64,000 bases of DNA from Flavobacterium sp. UBA2787. Lineage in GTDB: Bacteria; Bacteroidota; Bacteroidia; Flavobacteriales; Flavobacteriaceae. The translations under genes were made by a program, and so were the position numbers. Shown in pieces: positions 9,889-19,639 of this stretch; the first letter of the stretch is position 1; each line of letters opens with the position of its first letter. The DNA is taken from assembly GCA_002352205.1 (NCBI GenBank), contig DEHZ01000004.1, positions 146,802 through 210,801 of the forward strand, in the 5' to 3' direction. The notes beneath the pieces were generated by a model, which saw only the letters and a list, made by a program, of their open reading frames with translations, searched no databases and was not told the DNA's origin.

Positions 9889-11781
9889 ATGGAAGAAAAA
9901 AAATTAGACTTAAACTCGATTATCGGATTCGGATTAATTTTCGTAATTCTGATTTGGGTGATGTACAACAGTCAACAAAAAGAAGCCGAAGCACAAGCTA
10001 TGAAAGCTCAACAAGAACAAGTTGAAGCCAAACAAAAACCTACTCCAGCCAAGGTTGCAACAACAGAAACAAAAGCGGTTGCTCCGGTTTCAGATTCAGT
10101 TCAAGTGGCTCAATTGCAAAGTAGTTTAGGTTCTTTTGCTTATTCTGCCTCACTTCCATCTGCAACTGAAGCATTTACAACCATCGAAAATGAAGTGGTA
10201 CGATTGAAAATTGCCAACAAAGGTGGTTATATCGTGGAAGCCGAAATGAAAGAATTCGAACAATTTAAAAAAGGTTCGGGTAAAACTGTTCATTTAATTA
10301 AAGATGGAAATGCCGATTTCAACATCGAATTAAAAACCAACGATAATCGTACATTAAACACAAGAGATCTATTTTTTGAACCAACTTTAACGAAAGAAGG
10401 TGAAAATCAGGTCGTAACTTTTCGTTTAAAAGCTGGTGCAAACCAGTTTTTAGAATACCGTTATGTATTGAAACCAAAAGAATATATGCTCGATTTCGCT
10501 ATTCGTTCACAAGGTTTAAATACGGTTTTAAATTCCTCAAATCCGGTAAATTTAGATTGGAAAATCAAAACGTACCGAAATGAGAAAAGTGTAAGCTATG
10601 AAAATCGTTACACCGAATTGATTTTTGAATATGAAAATGGTAAAGATGATTATTTAGGTCAAGGGGATTCAAAAATGGATGATCCTGATGATGTAACTTA
10701 CATCGCCTTCAAACAACATTTTTTCACTTCAGTTTTAATGACAGATACGGCTTTTGAAAAAGCTGTAGTTGTTTCAGAAAATTTAGTTCAAGACGAAGAA
10801 ATTGATACTTTATTCACTAAACAATTTAAAGCATCAGTTCCGTTAGCGTTTAAAAATGGTGAACTTAATTATGATATGAATTGGTACTACGGTCCGGCTG
10901 ATTATCATATTTTAAATAATTATGATAAAAATCTTGATGAAATTGTTCCGCTTGGATGGGGAATGTTCGGATGGATTAACCGATACATTTTCATACCCAC
11001 TTTTGACTTATTAATTGGGTTTTTACCTTACGGAATTGCCATCATCATCTTAACCATCTTGGTTAGAATTGTGATGTCGCCTTTCACTTATAAATCTTAT
11101 CTTTCTCAAGCTAAGATGAAAGTTTTGCGTCCTGAAATTCAAGAATTGACAGCAAAATATGCAAAAGATCCGATGAAAAAGCAACAGGAAACAATGAAAT
11201 TGTATTCCAAAGCAGGAGTAAATCCGATGGCGGGTTGCTTGCCGGCTTTAATGCAAATTCCGGTGTTTTATGCGTTGTTTAGTTTCTTCCCATCAGCAAT
11301 TGATTTAAGACAAAAAAGTTTCCTTTGGGCAGATGATTTATCGTCATTTGACTCGGTTATCGATTTACCATTTTACATTCCTTTTTACGGAAATCACGTG
11401 AGTTTGTTCCCGATTTTAGCTTCTATTGCTATTTTCTTTTATATGAAAATGACAACAGGAGATCAAGCGATGAGTGCTCCACCACAAGAAGGTATGCCGG
11501 ATATGGGTAAAATCATGAAGATTATGATTTATATTTCTCCGTTAATGATGTTGTTCTTCTTTAACAATTTTGCTTCTGGTTTGAGTTTGTATTACTTCAT
11601 TTCGAATGCCATTACCATAGGGATTATGTTAGTGATTAAAAACTACATTATCGATGACAAAAAAATTCACGCTAAGATTCAAGAGAATAAAACGAAGCCA
11701 AAAACAATGAATCGCTTCCAACGCAAAATGCAGGAAATGATGGAAGAGGCTGAAAAGCAAAAGAATTTAAAGAAAAAATAA
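9889..11781 (+). CDS. yidC: Membrane protein insertase YidC
   Basis: YidC inserts and folds inner-membrane proteins, alone or with SecYEG. The 630-residue protein has the Gram-negative layout. A first membrane helix (residues 8-25) is followed by a Gln/Ala-rich linker. A large periplasmic beta domain spans about residues 80-350. The conserved 60KD_IMP core has five helices from about residue 360 to 590. The groove arginine is in LVRIVMSPF, and the hairpin loop contains AGVNPMAGCLP. The tail is basic and helical (MNRFQRKMQEMMEE), as expected for ribosome contact. A bidirectional terminator follows. Confidence 0.97.
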   Translation: MEEKKLDLNSIIGFGLIFVILIWVMYNSQQKEAEAQAMKAQQEQVEAKQKPTPAKVATTETKAVAPVSDSVQVAQLQSSLGSFAYSASLPSATEAFTTIENEVVRLKIANKGGYIVEAEMKEFEQFKKGSGKTVHLIKDGNADFNIELKTNDNRTLNTRDLFFEPTLTKEGENQVVTFRLKAGANQFLEYRYVLKPKEYMLDFAIRSQGLNTVLNSSNPVNLDWKIKTYRNEKSVSYENRYTELIFEYENGKDDYLGQGDSKMDDPDDVTYIAFKQHFFTSVLMTDTAFEKAVVVSENLVQDEEIDTLFTKQFKASVPLAFKNGELNYDMNWYYGPADYHILNNYDKNLDEIVPLGWGMFGWINRYIFIPTFDLLIGFLPYGIAIIILTILVRIVMSPFTYKSYLSQAKMKVLRPEIQELTAKYAKDPMKKQQETMKLYSKAGVNPMAGCLPALMQIPVFYALFSFFPSAIDLRQKSFLWADDLSSFDSVIDLPFYIPFYGNHVSLFPILASIAIFFYMKMTTGDQAMSAPPQEGMPDMGKIMKIMIYISPLMMLFFFNNFASGLSLYYFISNAITIGIMLVIKNYIIDDKKIHAKIQENKTKPKTMNRFQRKMQEMMEEAEKQKNLKKK

Positions 11782-11787
11782 ACTATA

Positions 11788-11820
11788 AAAAAAGCTCCGA
11801 GATTTTCGGAGCTTTTCTTT
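11788..11820 (+). terminator. Terminator between yidC and the fasciclin gene, usable from both sides
   Basis: The 11-bp stem AAAAGCTCCGA (11790-11800) pairs with TCGGAGCTTTT (11806-11816) across a 5-base loop. A/T tracts lie on both sides, so it can serve both convergent genes. Confidence 0.85.
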
Positions 11821-11841
11821 TTCATAGCAAATAAATTGTTG

Positions 11842-12798
11842 TTAATCAAAAGTTGGTAACAAAACATTGTCTAAAACATGAATTACACCATTTGCAGCTT
11901 GTACATCAACAGCCACAATGTTTGTTATTCTACCTCTTTCGTCTGTTAACTTAGCACCGCCAGTTAATCCTACAGTTAGAGTTCCAGTTTCAAACGTAGT
12001 TAAAACTTGACCTTGTGTTAATGATGTTGATAAAGCATTTGCTCCAGCAACAACGTGGTAAGTTAAAACAGCTGTTAATTCATCTGAGGACAAGGAGGCA
12101 ACTACACCCGGAATTTCTGCATCTAAAGCAGCAAAAGCAGCATTAGTTGGTGCAAAAACAGTGAAAGGAGAACCTGCAGTTCCTTCAAGAGTAGGTACTA
12201 ATCCTTGTGCGGTTAATGCTGCTGCTAAACCAGAAAAGTTACCATCAGCTTTTGCAAATGTGCCAACAGTTGGCAATCCAATTACAGCATCTACCACATG
12301 AACTACACCGTTTGAAGCAATAATGTTTGGAGTCACCACAGAAGAAACACCGTTTAGTCTAACACCTGCGGCAGTATTTACATACATGTTCAATGCGTTA
12401 CCAGTCGGGGTTCCACCAAAAGTAGCACTTGTTTCGATGTAACCTGTTGATAACTGTGTAGATTGTACAGCTCCAGCTACAACGTGGTTTAATAAAACCT
12501 GTCTTAAAACGTCAACTGGAACAGCATTTAAATTTGCAAATCCATTGTCGTCTAAAAAGTCTTCAAAAGCATCATTAGTTGGTGCAAAAACAGTTAATGC
12601 TGTTGTTCCATCTACTGCAGCAACTAAACCTGCTCGGTCTAAAGCTTGCACTAAAATGCTTAAATCCGGTGTGCGAGATGCAATGGCTGCAATGGTGTTA
12701 CTTTGAGGAGCACCAGCGTCATCATCGTCGCTACATGAAAAGGTAGTAATCGCTAAAAAAGCAAAAAGTACCGATTTTAAAAAATTTCCATTTTTCAT
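11842..12798 (-). CDS. Lipoprotein with two fasciclin (FAS1) domains
   Basis: I chose the ATG at 12798, which starts a lipoprotein signal peptide (MKNGNFLKSVLF, then TTFSCSDDDD with the lipobox cysteine). Ten extra codons upstream are open but would put a polar stretch before the signal. Two FAS1 repeats follow at about residues 45-175 and 185-318. Both carry the family blocks (TVFAPTNDAF / TVFAPTNAAF; LLNHVVAGA / LTYHVVAGA; NGVVHVVDAVI / NGVIHVLDNVL). FAS1 domains mediate adhesion. The SDDDD after the cysteine suggests surface export as in flavobacterial surface lipoproteins. The gene stands alone between yidC and an esterase. Confidence 0.9.
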   Translation of the reverse strand: MKNGNFLKSVLFAFLAITTFSCSDDDDAGAPQSNTIAAIASRTPDLSILVQALDRAGLVAAVDGTTALTVFAPTNDAFEDFLDDNGFANLNAVPVDVLRQVLLNHVVAGAVQSTQLSTGYIETSATFGGTPTGNALNMYVNTAAGVRLNGVSSVVTPNIIASNGVVHVVDAVIGLPTVGTFAKADGNFSGLAAALTAQGLVPTLEGTAGSPFTVFAPTNAAFAALDAEIPGVVASLSSDELTAVLTYHVVAGANALSTSLTQGQVLTTFETGTLTVGLTGGAKLTDERGRITNIVAVDVQAANGVIHVLDNVLLPTFD

Positions 12799-12825
12799 AG
12801 TTATTGAGTTTTTTATTGTTCGATA

Positions 12826-12833
12826 CAAATATA
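12826..12833 (-). promoter_or_regulatory. -7 box of the fasciclin lipoprotein gene
   Basis: On the minus strand this reads TATATTTG, a match to TAnnTTTG, 27 bases before the ATG. No convincing -33 TTG was found. Confidence 0.45.
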
Positions 12834-13024
12834 GGAATTATTTTTAATGTTGTTTAATCTTTTTAGACATACTATAAACAAAAATAAAAAATAAAAATAA
12901 AAAAAAATCAAGCAATCGGTTAAAAGTACTTGTTTTATAAGGCGTTTTTAGAATTTTTTAAGCACGCTATGGTTTTTATATTTGTTTAATTTTAACAAAT
13001 ATTTAATAAACAAAATTTAAAAAA

Positions 13025-14395
13025 TCACTTTTTGAATACTTTATAATTCATCATTTCAGATTTTAAAATATAAATACCACTTTTAATATTGTCAGGTAAA
13101 GTATTCATTCCGTTTTCAAGTTTTAAAGAAGTAACTTTTTGTCCGGTTACAGTAAAAAGTTCAAAAGTTGTATTATCTTCAAATCCGTCTACCCAAAGTT
13201 TTCCACTTAATGTTTGAATCAAAATCGGCTTTTTTGGTTGGATTGAGTCAATAGATAAATTTTCATCCATAAACAGCCATTCGTAAGCAGCTTCAAATTC
13301 GCCACGCCAATAACTTTCTGAGTGAGTTCCATACGAATCAAATTTTGTCAACGTATTATCAGAAGTCATTCCGTTATTTTGCATTGCATTTTTGATACTA
13401 TTTGTATTTGTTACCATAGTAGATGATTCATTCTGTCCGGCAACAAAATAACTTCTATGATTAGATAAATCAATCGGTGTGTTTAAATAGGAATTCAAAT
13501 CATCCAAAGCAAACCAATAGGCTGGACTAAATGAACCTAATTTCCGAAACAAATTTGGATATTCACAAACGCCATACGTGGCAATTAAAGCCCCCATCGA
13601 ACTTCCAATTAAGGCATTGAACTGCGGTTCTGTTCGAGTTCTGAAATTTTCATCGATATATGGTTTCAATGTTTCAGCAATAAACTCCATATATTCATCT
13701 CCTTGACCGCCCCCGTATTGTGCATTTACCCAAGGTGAATACTCATTTAAGCGTTCGCCTCCGCCATTGTCAATACCAACCACAATAGCTCCATAATCGC
13801 CTTGTTCAAAAAGTGCATTCAAGGTTTCATCCACTTCCCATTCTCCTGAAAAAGAAGTTAAATTATCAAACAAATTTTGTCCGTCTTTCATATACAAAAC
13901 CGGATAATTCTTTGTGGAAGTTTGATAATCAGGTGGCAAATACAACCAAATTCTTCTATTTCGGTCTAATTGCGGCATATAAAAATTAGAACTCAAAATC
14001 TGAACATTGGCAGCTGCTGTACTATTATTTCCGCCGCCAAGATCTTCCCAAGATTGAATGGTTAAAGTCAATGTTTGTGGCGAACCTGTAAAACTGAAGT
14101 TTCTATTAGGTAAAAAACCACCGGAAGCATTTCCTTCTACAGTTGCCCAACTACCACGTGTAAATTTATATTCAACAGTACCAGTTCCTTCGGGAATTGT
14201 GATTTCATACGCTCCAAATCCATCCGGTTGCAAAATATAATCATTGGAACCTGCATTCCAACCATTCACACTTCCGGCCAAATAGATTGTTGCTTCAGAT
14301 GGTGTGTTTCCTGGAATAGAAGTTATTCTCAGCGTTACTTGACCATAAAATGAAATGGAAAAAATAGAAATGAAAACAAGTAGAAATTTTTTCAT
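13025..14395 (-). CDS. Secreted esterase (EsteraseD/Fes-like) with N-terminal beta module and T9SS sorting tail
   Basis: I chose the ATG at 14395, which begins the signal peptide MKKFLLVFISIFSISFYGQ. About residues 20-125 form an immunoglobulin-like or starch-binding-like domain (AGSVNGWNAGSN, VEYKFTRGSW). The alpha/beta-hydrolase domain (about residues 140-370) contains YPVLYMKDGQNLF and the nucleophile elbow GSSMGA, with a late histidine in GTHSESYWRGEF. The last 75 residues resemble a type A type IX secretion signal (NLSIDSIQPKKPI, then GIYILKS and a basic end). The protein is therefore probably exported and cleaved. The substrate may be a carbohydrate ester or an iron-siderophore ester; this is not settled. 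Confidence 0.88.
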   Translation of the reverse strand: MKKFLLVFISIFSISFYGQVTLRITSIPGNTPSEATIYLAGSVNGWNAGSNDYILQPDGFGAYEITIPEGTGTVEYKFTRGSWATVEGNASGGFLPNRNFSFTGSPQTLTLTIQSWEDLGGGNNSTAAANVQILSSNFYMPQLDRNRRIWLYLPPDYQTSTKNYPVLYMKDGQNLFDNLTSFSGEWEVDETLNALFEQGDYGAIVVGIDNGGGERLNEYSPWVNAQYGGGQGDEYMEFIAETLKPYIDENFRTRTEPQFNALIGSSMGALIATYGVCEYPNLFRKLGSFSPAYWFALDDLNSYLNTPIDLSNHRSYFVAGQNESSTMVTNTNSIKNAMQNNGMTSDNTLTKFDSYGTHSESYWRGEFEAAYEWLFMDENLSIDSIQPKKPILIQTLSGKLWVDGFEDNTTFELFTVTGQKVTSLKLENGMNTLPDNIKSGIYILKSEMMNYKVFKK

Positions 14396-14507
14396 AGTTT
14401 TGAATGTTAAATGGTATAACCTCAAATTTATGAATTTTCAAACAAATTCTGATCATCATATACTATTTTTGCTATTGTTTAGTTTTATAAATAAAAATAT
14501 TAAATTC

Positions 14508-15254
14508 ATGGCTACCCATTTTTCTAAAAAAATATTTCTGATTTTCTTTTTAATTAGTTCGGCAATTTTTGCCCAAGACAAAATCAATCAAGTAGATGAT
14601 AAGGGAAATAAACACGGGGCTTGGAAAGGCTATTACGATGACACTAAAAACCTTAAATACGAAGGAGAATTTAAACATGGCAAAGAAGTAGGTGTTTTTA
14701 CCTTTTATGATAATACTAAAGTAAAAAAAATTGTTGCTACAAGAGATTTTACTGCTAAAGATGGTTCATGCTACACAATAGTTTTCAACGGAAAACACAA
14801 AGTGAGCGAAGGAAAATTAATCAACAAAATTCAGGAAGGAGAATGGAAATATTATCATTTGCGATCGGATACCATTATGAATTTAGAAAATTATAAAAAT
14901 GGTAAATTACACGGTACAAAAAAAGTATTTTACAATACAGGATTAATAGCAGAAGAGACTACTTATGTTGATGGAATCAAACACGGACCCTACAAAAAAG
15001 TAGCTGAAAATGGTGTAGTTTTAGAGGAAACCAATTATAAAAATGGAGAATATCACGGGCCTGCTATTTTTAGAGAAGCGGCTGGTGGAAAATATACAGA
15101 AGGACAATATAAAAACGGCCAGTCAGTTGGAATTTGGAAATTTTATGAAGGAGGGAAATTAGTCAAAGAAGAAAACCGAAGCGAAAAGAAAAAAGCCAAA
15201 CCCAAAACGGCGGCAGGTGAAGCCAAAAGAAAAGTTAAAGCACTTAAGCAGTAA
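14508..15254 (+). CDS. Exported YwqK-repeat (MORN-like) protein
   Basis: The frame is open from 14355, but the upstream part overlaps the divergent esterase start. The ATG at 14508 begins a good signal peptide ([21 protein letters not shown]). The mature part has repeated GExxxGxWxxY and NGxxHGxxxxY units, as in YwqK/MORN-type beta repeats ([41 protein letters not shown]). The tail is Lys-rich. Annotations call this family an antitoxin, but there is no toxin partner here. A -7 box TATTTTTG lies at 14464-14471. The product is probably an envelope or surface protein of unknown role. Confidence 0.8.
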   Translation: MATHFSKKIFLIFFLISSAIFAQDKINQVDDKGNKHGAWKGYYDDTKNLKYEGEFKHGKEVGVFTFYDNTKVKKIVATRDFTAKDGSCYTIVFNGKHKVSEGKLINKIQEGEWKYYHLRSDTIMNLENYKNGKLHGTKKVFYNTGLIAEETTYVDGIKHGPYKKVAENGVVLEETNYKNGEYHGPAIFREAAGGKYTEGQYKNGQSVGIWKFYEGGKLVKEENRSEKKKAKPKTAAGEAKRKVKALKQ

Positions 15255-15267
15255 TTTTAGAAATCCC

Positions 15268-15275
15268 TACCTTTG
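15268..15275 (+). promoter_or_regulatory. -7 box of mnmA
   Basis: TACCTTTG matches TAnnTTTG, 14 bases before the mnmA ATG. No clear TTG lies at the expected distance upstream. Confidence 0.5.
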
Positions 15276-15289
15276 CAAAAATTTTTGAA

Positions 15290-16477
15290 ATGAAAAGAGT
15301 AGTAGTCGGACTTTCCGGCGGGGTAGATTCCAGTGTTGCGGCGTATTTGTTGAAAGAACAAGGTTACGAAGTTATCGGTTTGTTTATGAAAAACTGGCAT
15401 GATGATTCGGTGACAATTTCAAACGAATGTCCGTGGTTGGAAGATTCCAATGATGCTCTTTTGGTGGCCGAAAAACTCGGAATTCCGTTTCAAACAGTCG
15501 ATTTAAGCGAAGAATACAAAGACCGTATTGTTGATTATATGTTCAAAGAATATGAAAACGGTCGAACCCCAAATCCGGATGTTTTATGTAATCGCGAAAT
15601 CAAGTTTGATGTTTTTATGAAAATTGCTCTTTCTTTGGGAGCAGATTTTGTGGCAACCGGACACTATTGTCGAAAAGGAATTCTTGAAAAAGAAGGAAAA
15701 GAAATATATCAATTGCTTGCCGGAAAAGATGAGAATAAAGATCAATCTTATTTTTTATGTCAGTTGTCGCAAGAACAATTGGCAAAATCGTTATTTCCGA
15801 TTGGTGAATTAACTAAGCCGGAAGTACGTGAAATTGCCTCAAAATTGGATTTGATTACCGCTGAAAAGAAAGATTCGCAAGGTTTATGTTTTATTGGAAA
15901 AGTCCGTTTGCCGGAATTTTTACAACAAAAATTACAACCAAAAGAGGGTATTATTATTGAAATTGATAAAAATGATTCGATTTATACTTTACAAAAACCA
16001 ACTTTTGAATCAATAGAAGATCAACTGAATTTTGATGCTCAACCTTTCCACTATTTACCAACTATGGGAAAAGTGGTAGGCAAACATCAAGGTGCTCATT
16101 ATTTCACTATAGGTCAACGAAAAGGGTTGAATGTGGGTGGAACTAAAGAAGGTTTATTTATCATTGCCACTGATATTGAAACCAATACCATTTATACAGG
16201 ACAAGGTCATACTCATCCCGGATTATTCAGAAAAGCATTGAAAGTTCAACCGAATGAAATTCATTGGGTTCGCGAAGATTTACGTTTGAATAATGGGCAA
16301 ACAATGGAAGTAATGGCACGCATTCGTTACCGTCAAGCATTACAAAAAGCAACTTTGTATCAATTTGATAGTGGATTATTTGTAGTCTTTGATGAACCAC
16401 AATCAGCCATTACAGAAGGACAATTTGTCGCTTGGAATGTGGGTGATGAATTAGTAGGTTCGGGTGTAATTTCGTAA
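15290..16477 (+). CDS. mnmA: tRNA-specific 2-thiouridylase MnmA
   Basis: MnmA puts the 2-thio group on the wobble uridine (U34) of tRNA-Lys, -Glu and -Gln, using ATP and a persulfide. The 395-residue protein has the PP-loop GLSGGVDSS near residues 7-15. The catalytic cysteines are C100 ([10 protein letters not shown]) and C200 (SQGLCFIGK), and the [11 protein letters not shown] motif opens the central domain. The C terminus is a beta-barrel domain. It is cytoplasmic. The next gene follows after 26 bases on the same strand. Confidence 0.97.
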   Translation: MKRVVVGLSGGVDSSVAAYLLKEQGYEVIGLFMKNWHDDSVTISNECPWLEDSNDALLVAEKLGIPFQTVDLSEEYKDRIVDYMFKEYENGRTPNPDVLCNREIKFDVFMKIALSLGADFVATGHYCRKGILEKEGKEIYQLLAGKDENKDQSYFLCQLSQEQLAKSLFPIGELTKPEVREIASKLDLITAEKKDSQGLCFIGKVRLPEFLQQKLQPKEGIIIEIDKNDSIYTLQKPTFESIEDQLNFDAQPFHYLPTMGKVVGKHQGAHYFTIGQRKGLNVGGTKEGLFIIATDIETNTIYTGQGHTHPGLFRKALKVQPNEIHWVREDLRLNNGQTMEVMARIRYRQALQKATLYQFDSGLFVVFDEPQSAITEGQFVAWNVGDELVGSGVIS

Positions 16478-16503
16478 ATTCGCTTTTCTTAATATTTGAA
16501 TTT

Positions 16504-17442
16504 ATGAACAGAATTACTTCTCTCTTCAACATAAAATACCCAATTATTCAAGGCGGAATGATATGGAACAGCGGTTATAAATTAGCCAGTGCTGTTAGTA
16601 ATGCCGGCGGTTTAGGATTAATTGGAGCCGGTTCGATGTATCCGGATGTTTTGCGAGAACACATCCAAAAATGTAAAAAAACAACTGACAAACCGTTTGG
16701 TGTAAATGTTCCGATGCTTTATCCTAATATTGAAGAAATCATTCAAATTATTATCGAAGAAGAAGTAAAAATCGTCTTTACATCTGCAGGAAATCCAAAA
16801 ACGTGGACTTCTTTTTTAAAGGAAAAAGGAATTACGGTGGTTCACGTAGTGAGTAGTTCAAAATTTGCATTGAAGGCCCAAGAAGCCGGAGTAGATGCTG
16901 TGGTTGCAGAAGGCTTTGAAGCCGGCGGACACAATGGACGAGAAGAAACCACTACCTTAACATTAATTCCGATGGTTAAGGAGAATATTTCCATCCCATT
17001 AATTGCGGCAGGCGGAATTGCAACCGGAAGAGGAATGTTGGCTGCTATGATTTTGGGTGCTGATGGTGTTCAAATGGGAAGTCGTTTTGCAGCTTCCACA
17101 GAAAGTTCTGCTCACGCTGATTTTAAACAAACGATTATTGATACGAAAGAAGGCGATACGTTGGTTACATTGAAAGAATTAGCTCCTGTTCGATTGATAA
17201 AAAATAAGTTTTACAACGATATTCAGGAATTATATTCTAAATGTCCATCCACTGAAGAATTAAAAGAATTGTTAGGCCGTGCCCGTGCAAAACGTGGTAT
17301 GTTTGAAGGCGATTTAGTAGAAGGCGAATTAGAAATCGGTCAAATTGCCGGATTAATTCACGATATAAAACCGGTGAAAGAAATTATTGATTCGGTTATG
17401 GAAGAATTCGAAATGGCTAAGAAGGAAGCGGTTTTACTTTAA
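16504..17442 (+). CDS. FMN-dependent nitronate monooxygenase-like / 2-nitropropane dioxygenase family enzyme
   Basis: This 312-residue TIM-barrel flavoprotein belongs to the family of nitronate monooxygenases and FabK-type enoyl reductases. Visible signatures are PIIQGGMIW near residue 14, NAGGLGLIGAGS, the active-site segment EGFEAGGHNGRE, and the phosphate-binding stretch AAGGIATGRGMLAAM with GADGVQMGSRF. The HNG motif is typical of nitronate monooxygenases, though FabK also has a related His. The gene probably shares a transcript with mnmA. Its stop overlaps the convergent gene by 4 bases. The exact reaction cannot be decided from sequence. Confidence 0.88.
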   Translation: MNRITSLFNIKYPIIQGGMIWNSGYKLASAVSNAGGLGLIGAGSMYPDVLREHIQKCKKTTDKPFGVNVPMLYPNIEEIIQIIIEEEVKIVFTSAGNPKTWTSFLKEKGITVVHVVSSSKFALKAQEAGVDAVVAEGFEAGGHNGREETTTLTLIPMVKENISIPLIAAGGIATGRGMLAAMILGADGVQMGSRFAASTESSAHADFKQTIIDTKEGDTLVTLKELAPVRLIKNKFYNDIQELYSKCPSTEELKELLGRARAKRGMFEGDLVEGELEIGQIAGLIHDIKPVKEIIDSVMEEFEMAKKEAVLL

Positions 17443-17990
17443 AAAGTGTAACCAATTCTTGCATGTAGATCAACAGCTGCACCTGATCTGTCGCCTCCAT
17501 ATTCTTCAAAATAAATAGCATATCCAATTCCAAATCCAGCTTCGTAATTAAAATTAGAATTTCCAATATTTCGTTTAATTGCCCATTTTGGAATAATTGA
17601 CAATGTACTAATTACATTGATGTTATCCATTTTGGATATATAAAACCAATCTGGACTATAAATAAAATTTAAAGCTAGGAAATTGGAACTGTTATTTTTT
17701 ATCGAACGACCTTTTTCAACTCTTTTATCTAAATTATAATGCCATCTGGGCTCCATTCGAATTGTTGGAATAAAAAGTGAAGTAACATCATCGCCATAAT
17801 CTACAACTAATCCTAAGTCCATTCCAATTTCAGAACGCAAACTAAATTTGTTTGCTAATCGAGTTTCGTTAGTTATCCAAGCTCCGAAAAGTCCAGTTTG
17901 AATGCCAAAAATATTTTTTTCAACACTGTTATCTTGGGCATTTCCCACAAGATTAAAAAACAAAACGATTACAATAATTATTCTTTTCAT
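17439..17990 (-). CDS. Putative outer-membrane beta-barrel protein of unknown function
   Basis: This 183-residue protein has a signal peptide (MKRIIIVIVLFFNLVGNAQ). The mature part shows alternating aromatic and polar residues and ends in Phe (HARIGYTF), as small outer-membrane barrels do. Pieces such as MEPRWHYNLDKRVEKGR resemble the DUF3575/outer-membrane-beta-brl groups of Bacteroidota, but I cannot assign a family firmly. It stands alone, convergent with the upstream flavoenzyme gene. Confidence 0.75.
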   Translation of the reverse strand: MKRIIIVIVLFFNLVGNAQDNSVEKNIFGIQTGLFGAWITNETRLANKFSLRSEIGMDLGLVVDYGDDVTSLFIPTIRMEPRWHYNLDKRVEKGRSIKNNSSNFLALNFIYSPDWFYISKMDNINVISTLSIIPKWAIKRNIGNSNFNYEAGFGIGYAIYFEEYGGDRSGAAVDLHARIGYTF

Positions 17991-18072
17991 TTCTCCAATT
18001 TTTCTTACGGTTGCAAATATATTATTAAAAAATATTTTTAGGATATAATTTTTTCAAATTTGGATTTTTTTC

Positions 18073-18106
18073 ATAAAAAAAACCGTCCAACTCAATAATT
18101 GAACGG
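18073..18106 (-). terminator. Terminator of lpdA
   Basis: Read on the minus strand, CCGTTCAA pairs with TTGGACGG (one G-U pair) around a loop of 8 bases, followed by eight T. Confidence 0.8.
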
Positions 18107-18129
18107 CTTCTGTATTTTAAAATAGTAAA

Positions 18130-19518
18130 TTACAAATGAATAACTTCGCCATACGCATCTGCCACAGCTTCCATGACTGCTTCACTCATCGTTGGGTGTG
18201 GGTGAATTGCTTTTAAGATTTCATGGCCGGTTGTTTCTAATTTACGAGCAACAACGGCTTCGGCAATCATATCGGTTACACCTGCACCAATCATATGACA
18301 ACCTAACCATTCGCCGTATTTGGCATCAAAAATAACTTTTACAAATCCGTCCGGAGTTCCGGCAGCTTTTGCTTTTCCGGAAGCGGTAAACGGAAATTTA
18401 CCCACTTTTAATTCGTATCCTTTTTCTTTCGCTTGCTTTTCAGTTAAACCAACTGAAGCAATTTCCGGAGTAGCATAAGTACAACCAGGAACGTTGCCGT
18501 AATCTAATGGTTCAACGTGTAATCCTGCAATTTTTTCTACACACAAAATTCCCTCTGCGGAAGCCACATGGGCTAAAGCTTGACCCGGAGTTACATCACC
18601 AATGGCATAATAACCCGGAATATTGGTTTGATAATAATCGTTAACTAAGATTTTATCGCGGTCAACGGCAATTCCAACATCTTCTAAACCAATGTTTTCA
18701 ATGTTCGTTTTGATTCCAACTGCAGATAATAAAATATCGGCTTCAATAACTTCTTCGCCTTTTGCGGTTTTTACATAGGCTTTTACACCATTTCCGCTTG
18801 TGTCAATTCGTTCTACTGAAGAACTTGTCATTACTGTAATTCCTGATTTTTTCAACGAACGTTCAAATTGTTTTGAAATATCTTCATCTTCTACAGGAAC
18901 AACATTTGGCAAAAATTCAACAATGGTTACTTCTGTTCCCATCGCATTATAGAAACTGGCAAACTCAACACCAATAGCACCTGAACCTACCACAATCATC
19001 TTTTTTGGTTGCTCAGGTAATGTCATCGCTTGACGGTAACCAATTACTTTTTTACCATCTTGTGGTAAGTTAGGCAATTCGCGTGAACGAGCACCGGTTG
19101 CAATAATGATATGGTCTGCACTGTATTCAGTAACTTTTCCGTCACCGGCAGTAACATCTATTTTTTTACCTGGTTTTACTTTACCAAAACCTTCTATAAC
19201 ATCAATTTTATTTTTTTTCATTAAAAACTGAACGCCTTTACTCATTCCGTCTGCCACTCCACGACTACGGTTTATTACAGCTCCAAAATCTTTATCAAAT
19301 TCCTTAACGATTAATCCATAATCTGAAGCGTGTTTTAGGTATTCAAACACTTGAGCCGATTTTAAAAGTGCTTTTGTTGGGATACATCCCCAATTTAAAC
19401 ACACACCGCCTAAATTTTCTTTTTCAATAACGGCTACTTTAAAGCCCAATTGTGAGGCACGAATGGCTGTTACATATCCACCGGGACCACTACCTAAAAC
19501 AATAATATCGTATTTCAT
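18130..19518 (-). CDS. lpdA: Dihydrolipoyl dehydrogenase
   Basis: This is the E3 component that reoxidises dihydrolipoamide in the pyruvate and 2-oxoglutarate dehydrogenase complexes and the glycine cleavage system. The 462-residue protein has the FAD-binding GSGPGGY at residues 9-15 and the redox disulfide C40/C45 in GGVCLNWGCIPTK. The NAD-binding motif is VVGSGAIGVEFAS, the second FAD segment is YAIGDV, and the catalytic HPHPTMSE lies near the C terminus. It is cytoplasmic. It is transcribed alone, with its own terminator. Confidence 0.97.
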   Translation of the reverse strand: MKYDIIVLGSGPGGYVTAIRASQLGFKVAVIEKENLGGVCLNWGCIPTKALLKSAQVFEYLKHASDYGLIVKEFDKDFGAVINRSRGVADGMSKGVQFLMKKNKIDVIEGFGKVKPGKKIDVTAGDGKVTEYSADHIIIATGARSRELPNLPQDGKKVIGYRQAMTLPEQPKKMIVVGSGAIGVEFASFYNAMGTEVTIVEFLPNVVPVEDEDISKQFERSLKKSGITVMTSSSVERIDTSGNGVKAYVKTAKGEEVIEADILLSAVGIKTNIENIGLEDVGIAVDRDKILVNDYYQTNIPGYYAIGDVTPGQALAHVASAEGILCVEKIAGLHVEPLDYGNVPGCTYATPEIASVGLTEKQAKEKGYELKVGKFPFTASGKAKAAGTPDGFVKVIFDAKYGEWLGCHMIGAGVTDMIAEAVVARKLETTGHEILKAIHPHPTMSEAVMEAVADAYGEVIHL

Positions 19519-19587
19519 TTTATTTTGAATTTTCGTAATTACAGACTGCGAATTTAAGGATTAAATATGTTTTTAAAAAGTTTTTTG

Positions 19588-19632
19588 ATAAACAGTTTTC
19601 GGTTATGTGCTGTCGGTTATATGTTGTTAGCA
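19588..19632. repeat. Degenerate intergenic repeat (reverse orientation)
   Basis: The text ttttcggttatgtgctgtc and its continuation is the reverse-complement style of the gataac/caac repeat seen at 7781 and 58650. It lies between lpdA and the OsmC gene and is non-coding. Confidence 0.5.
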
Positions 19633-19639
19633 GCGGAAA

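Noticed and set aside
14508-15254. YwqK protein as an antitoxin
   Set aside because: The name comes from database labels of MORN-like repeats. The protein has a signal peptide and no toxin gene lies beside it.
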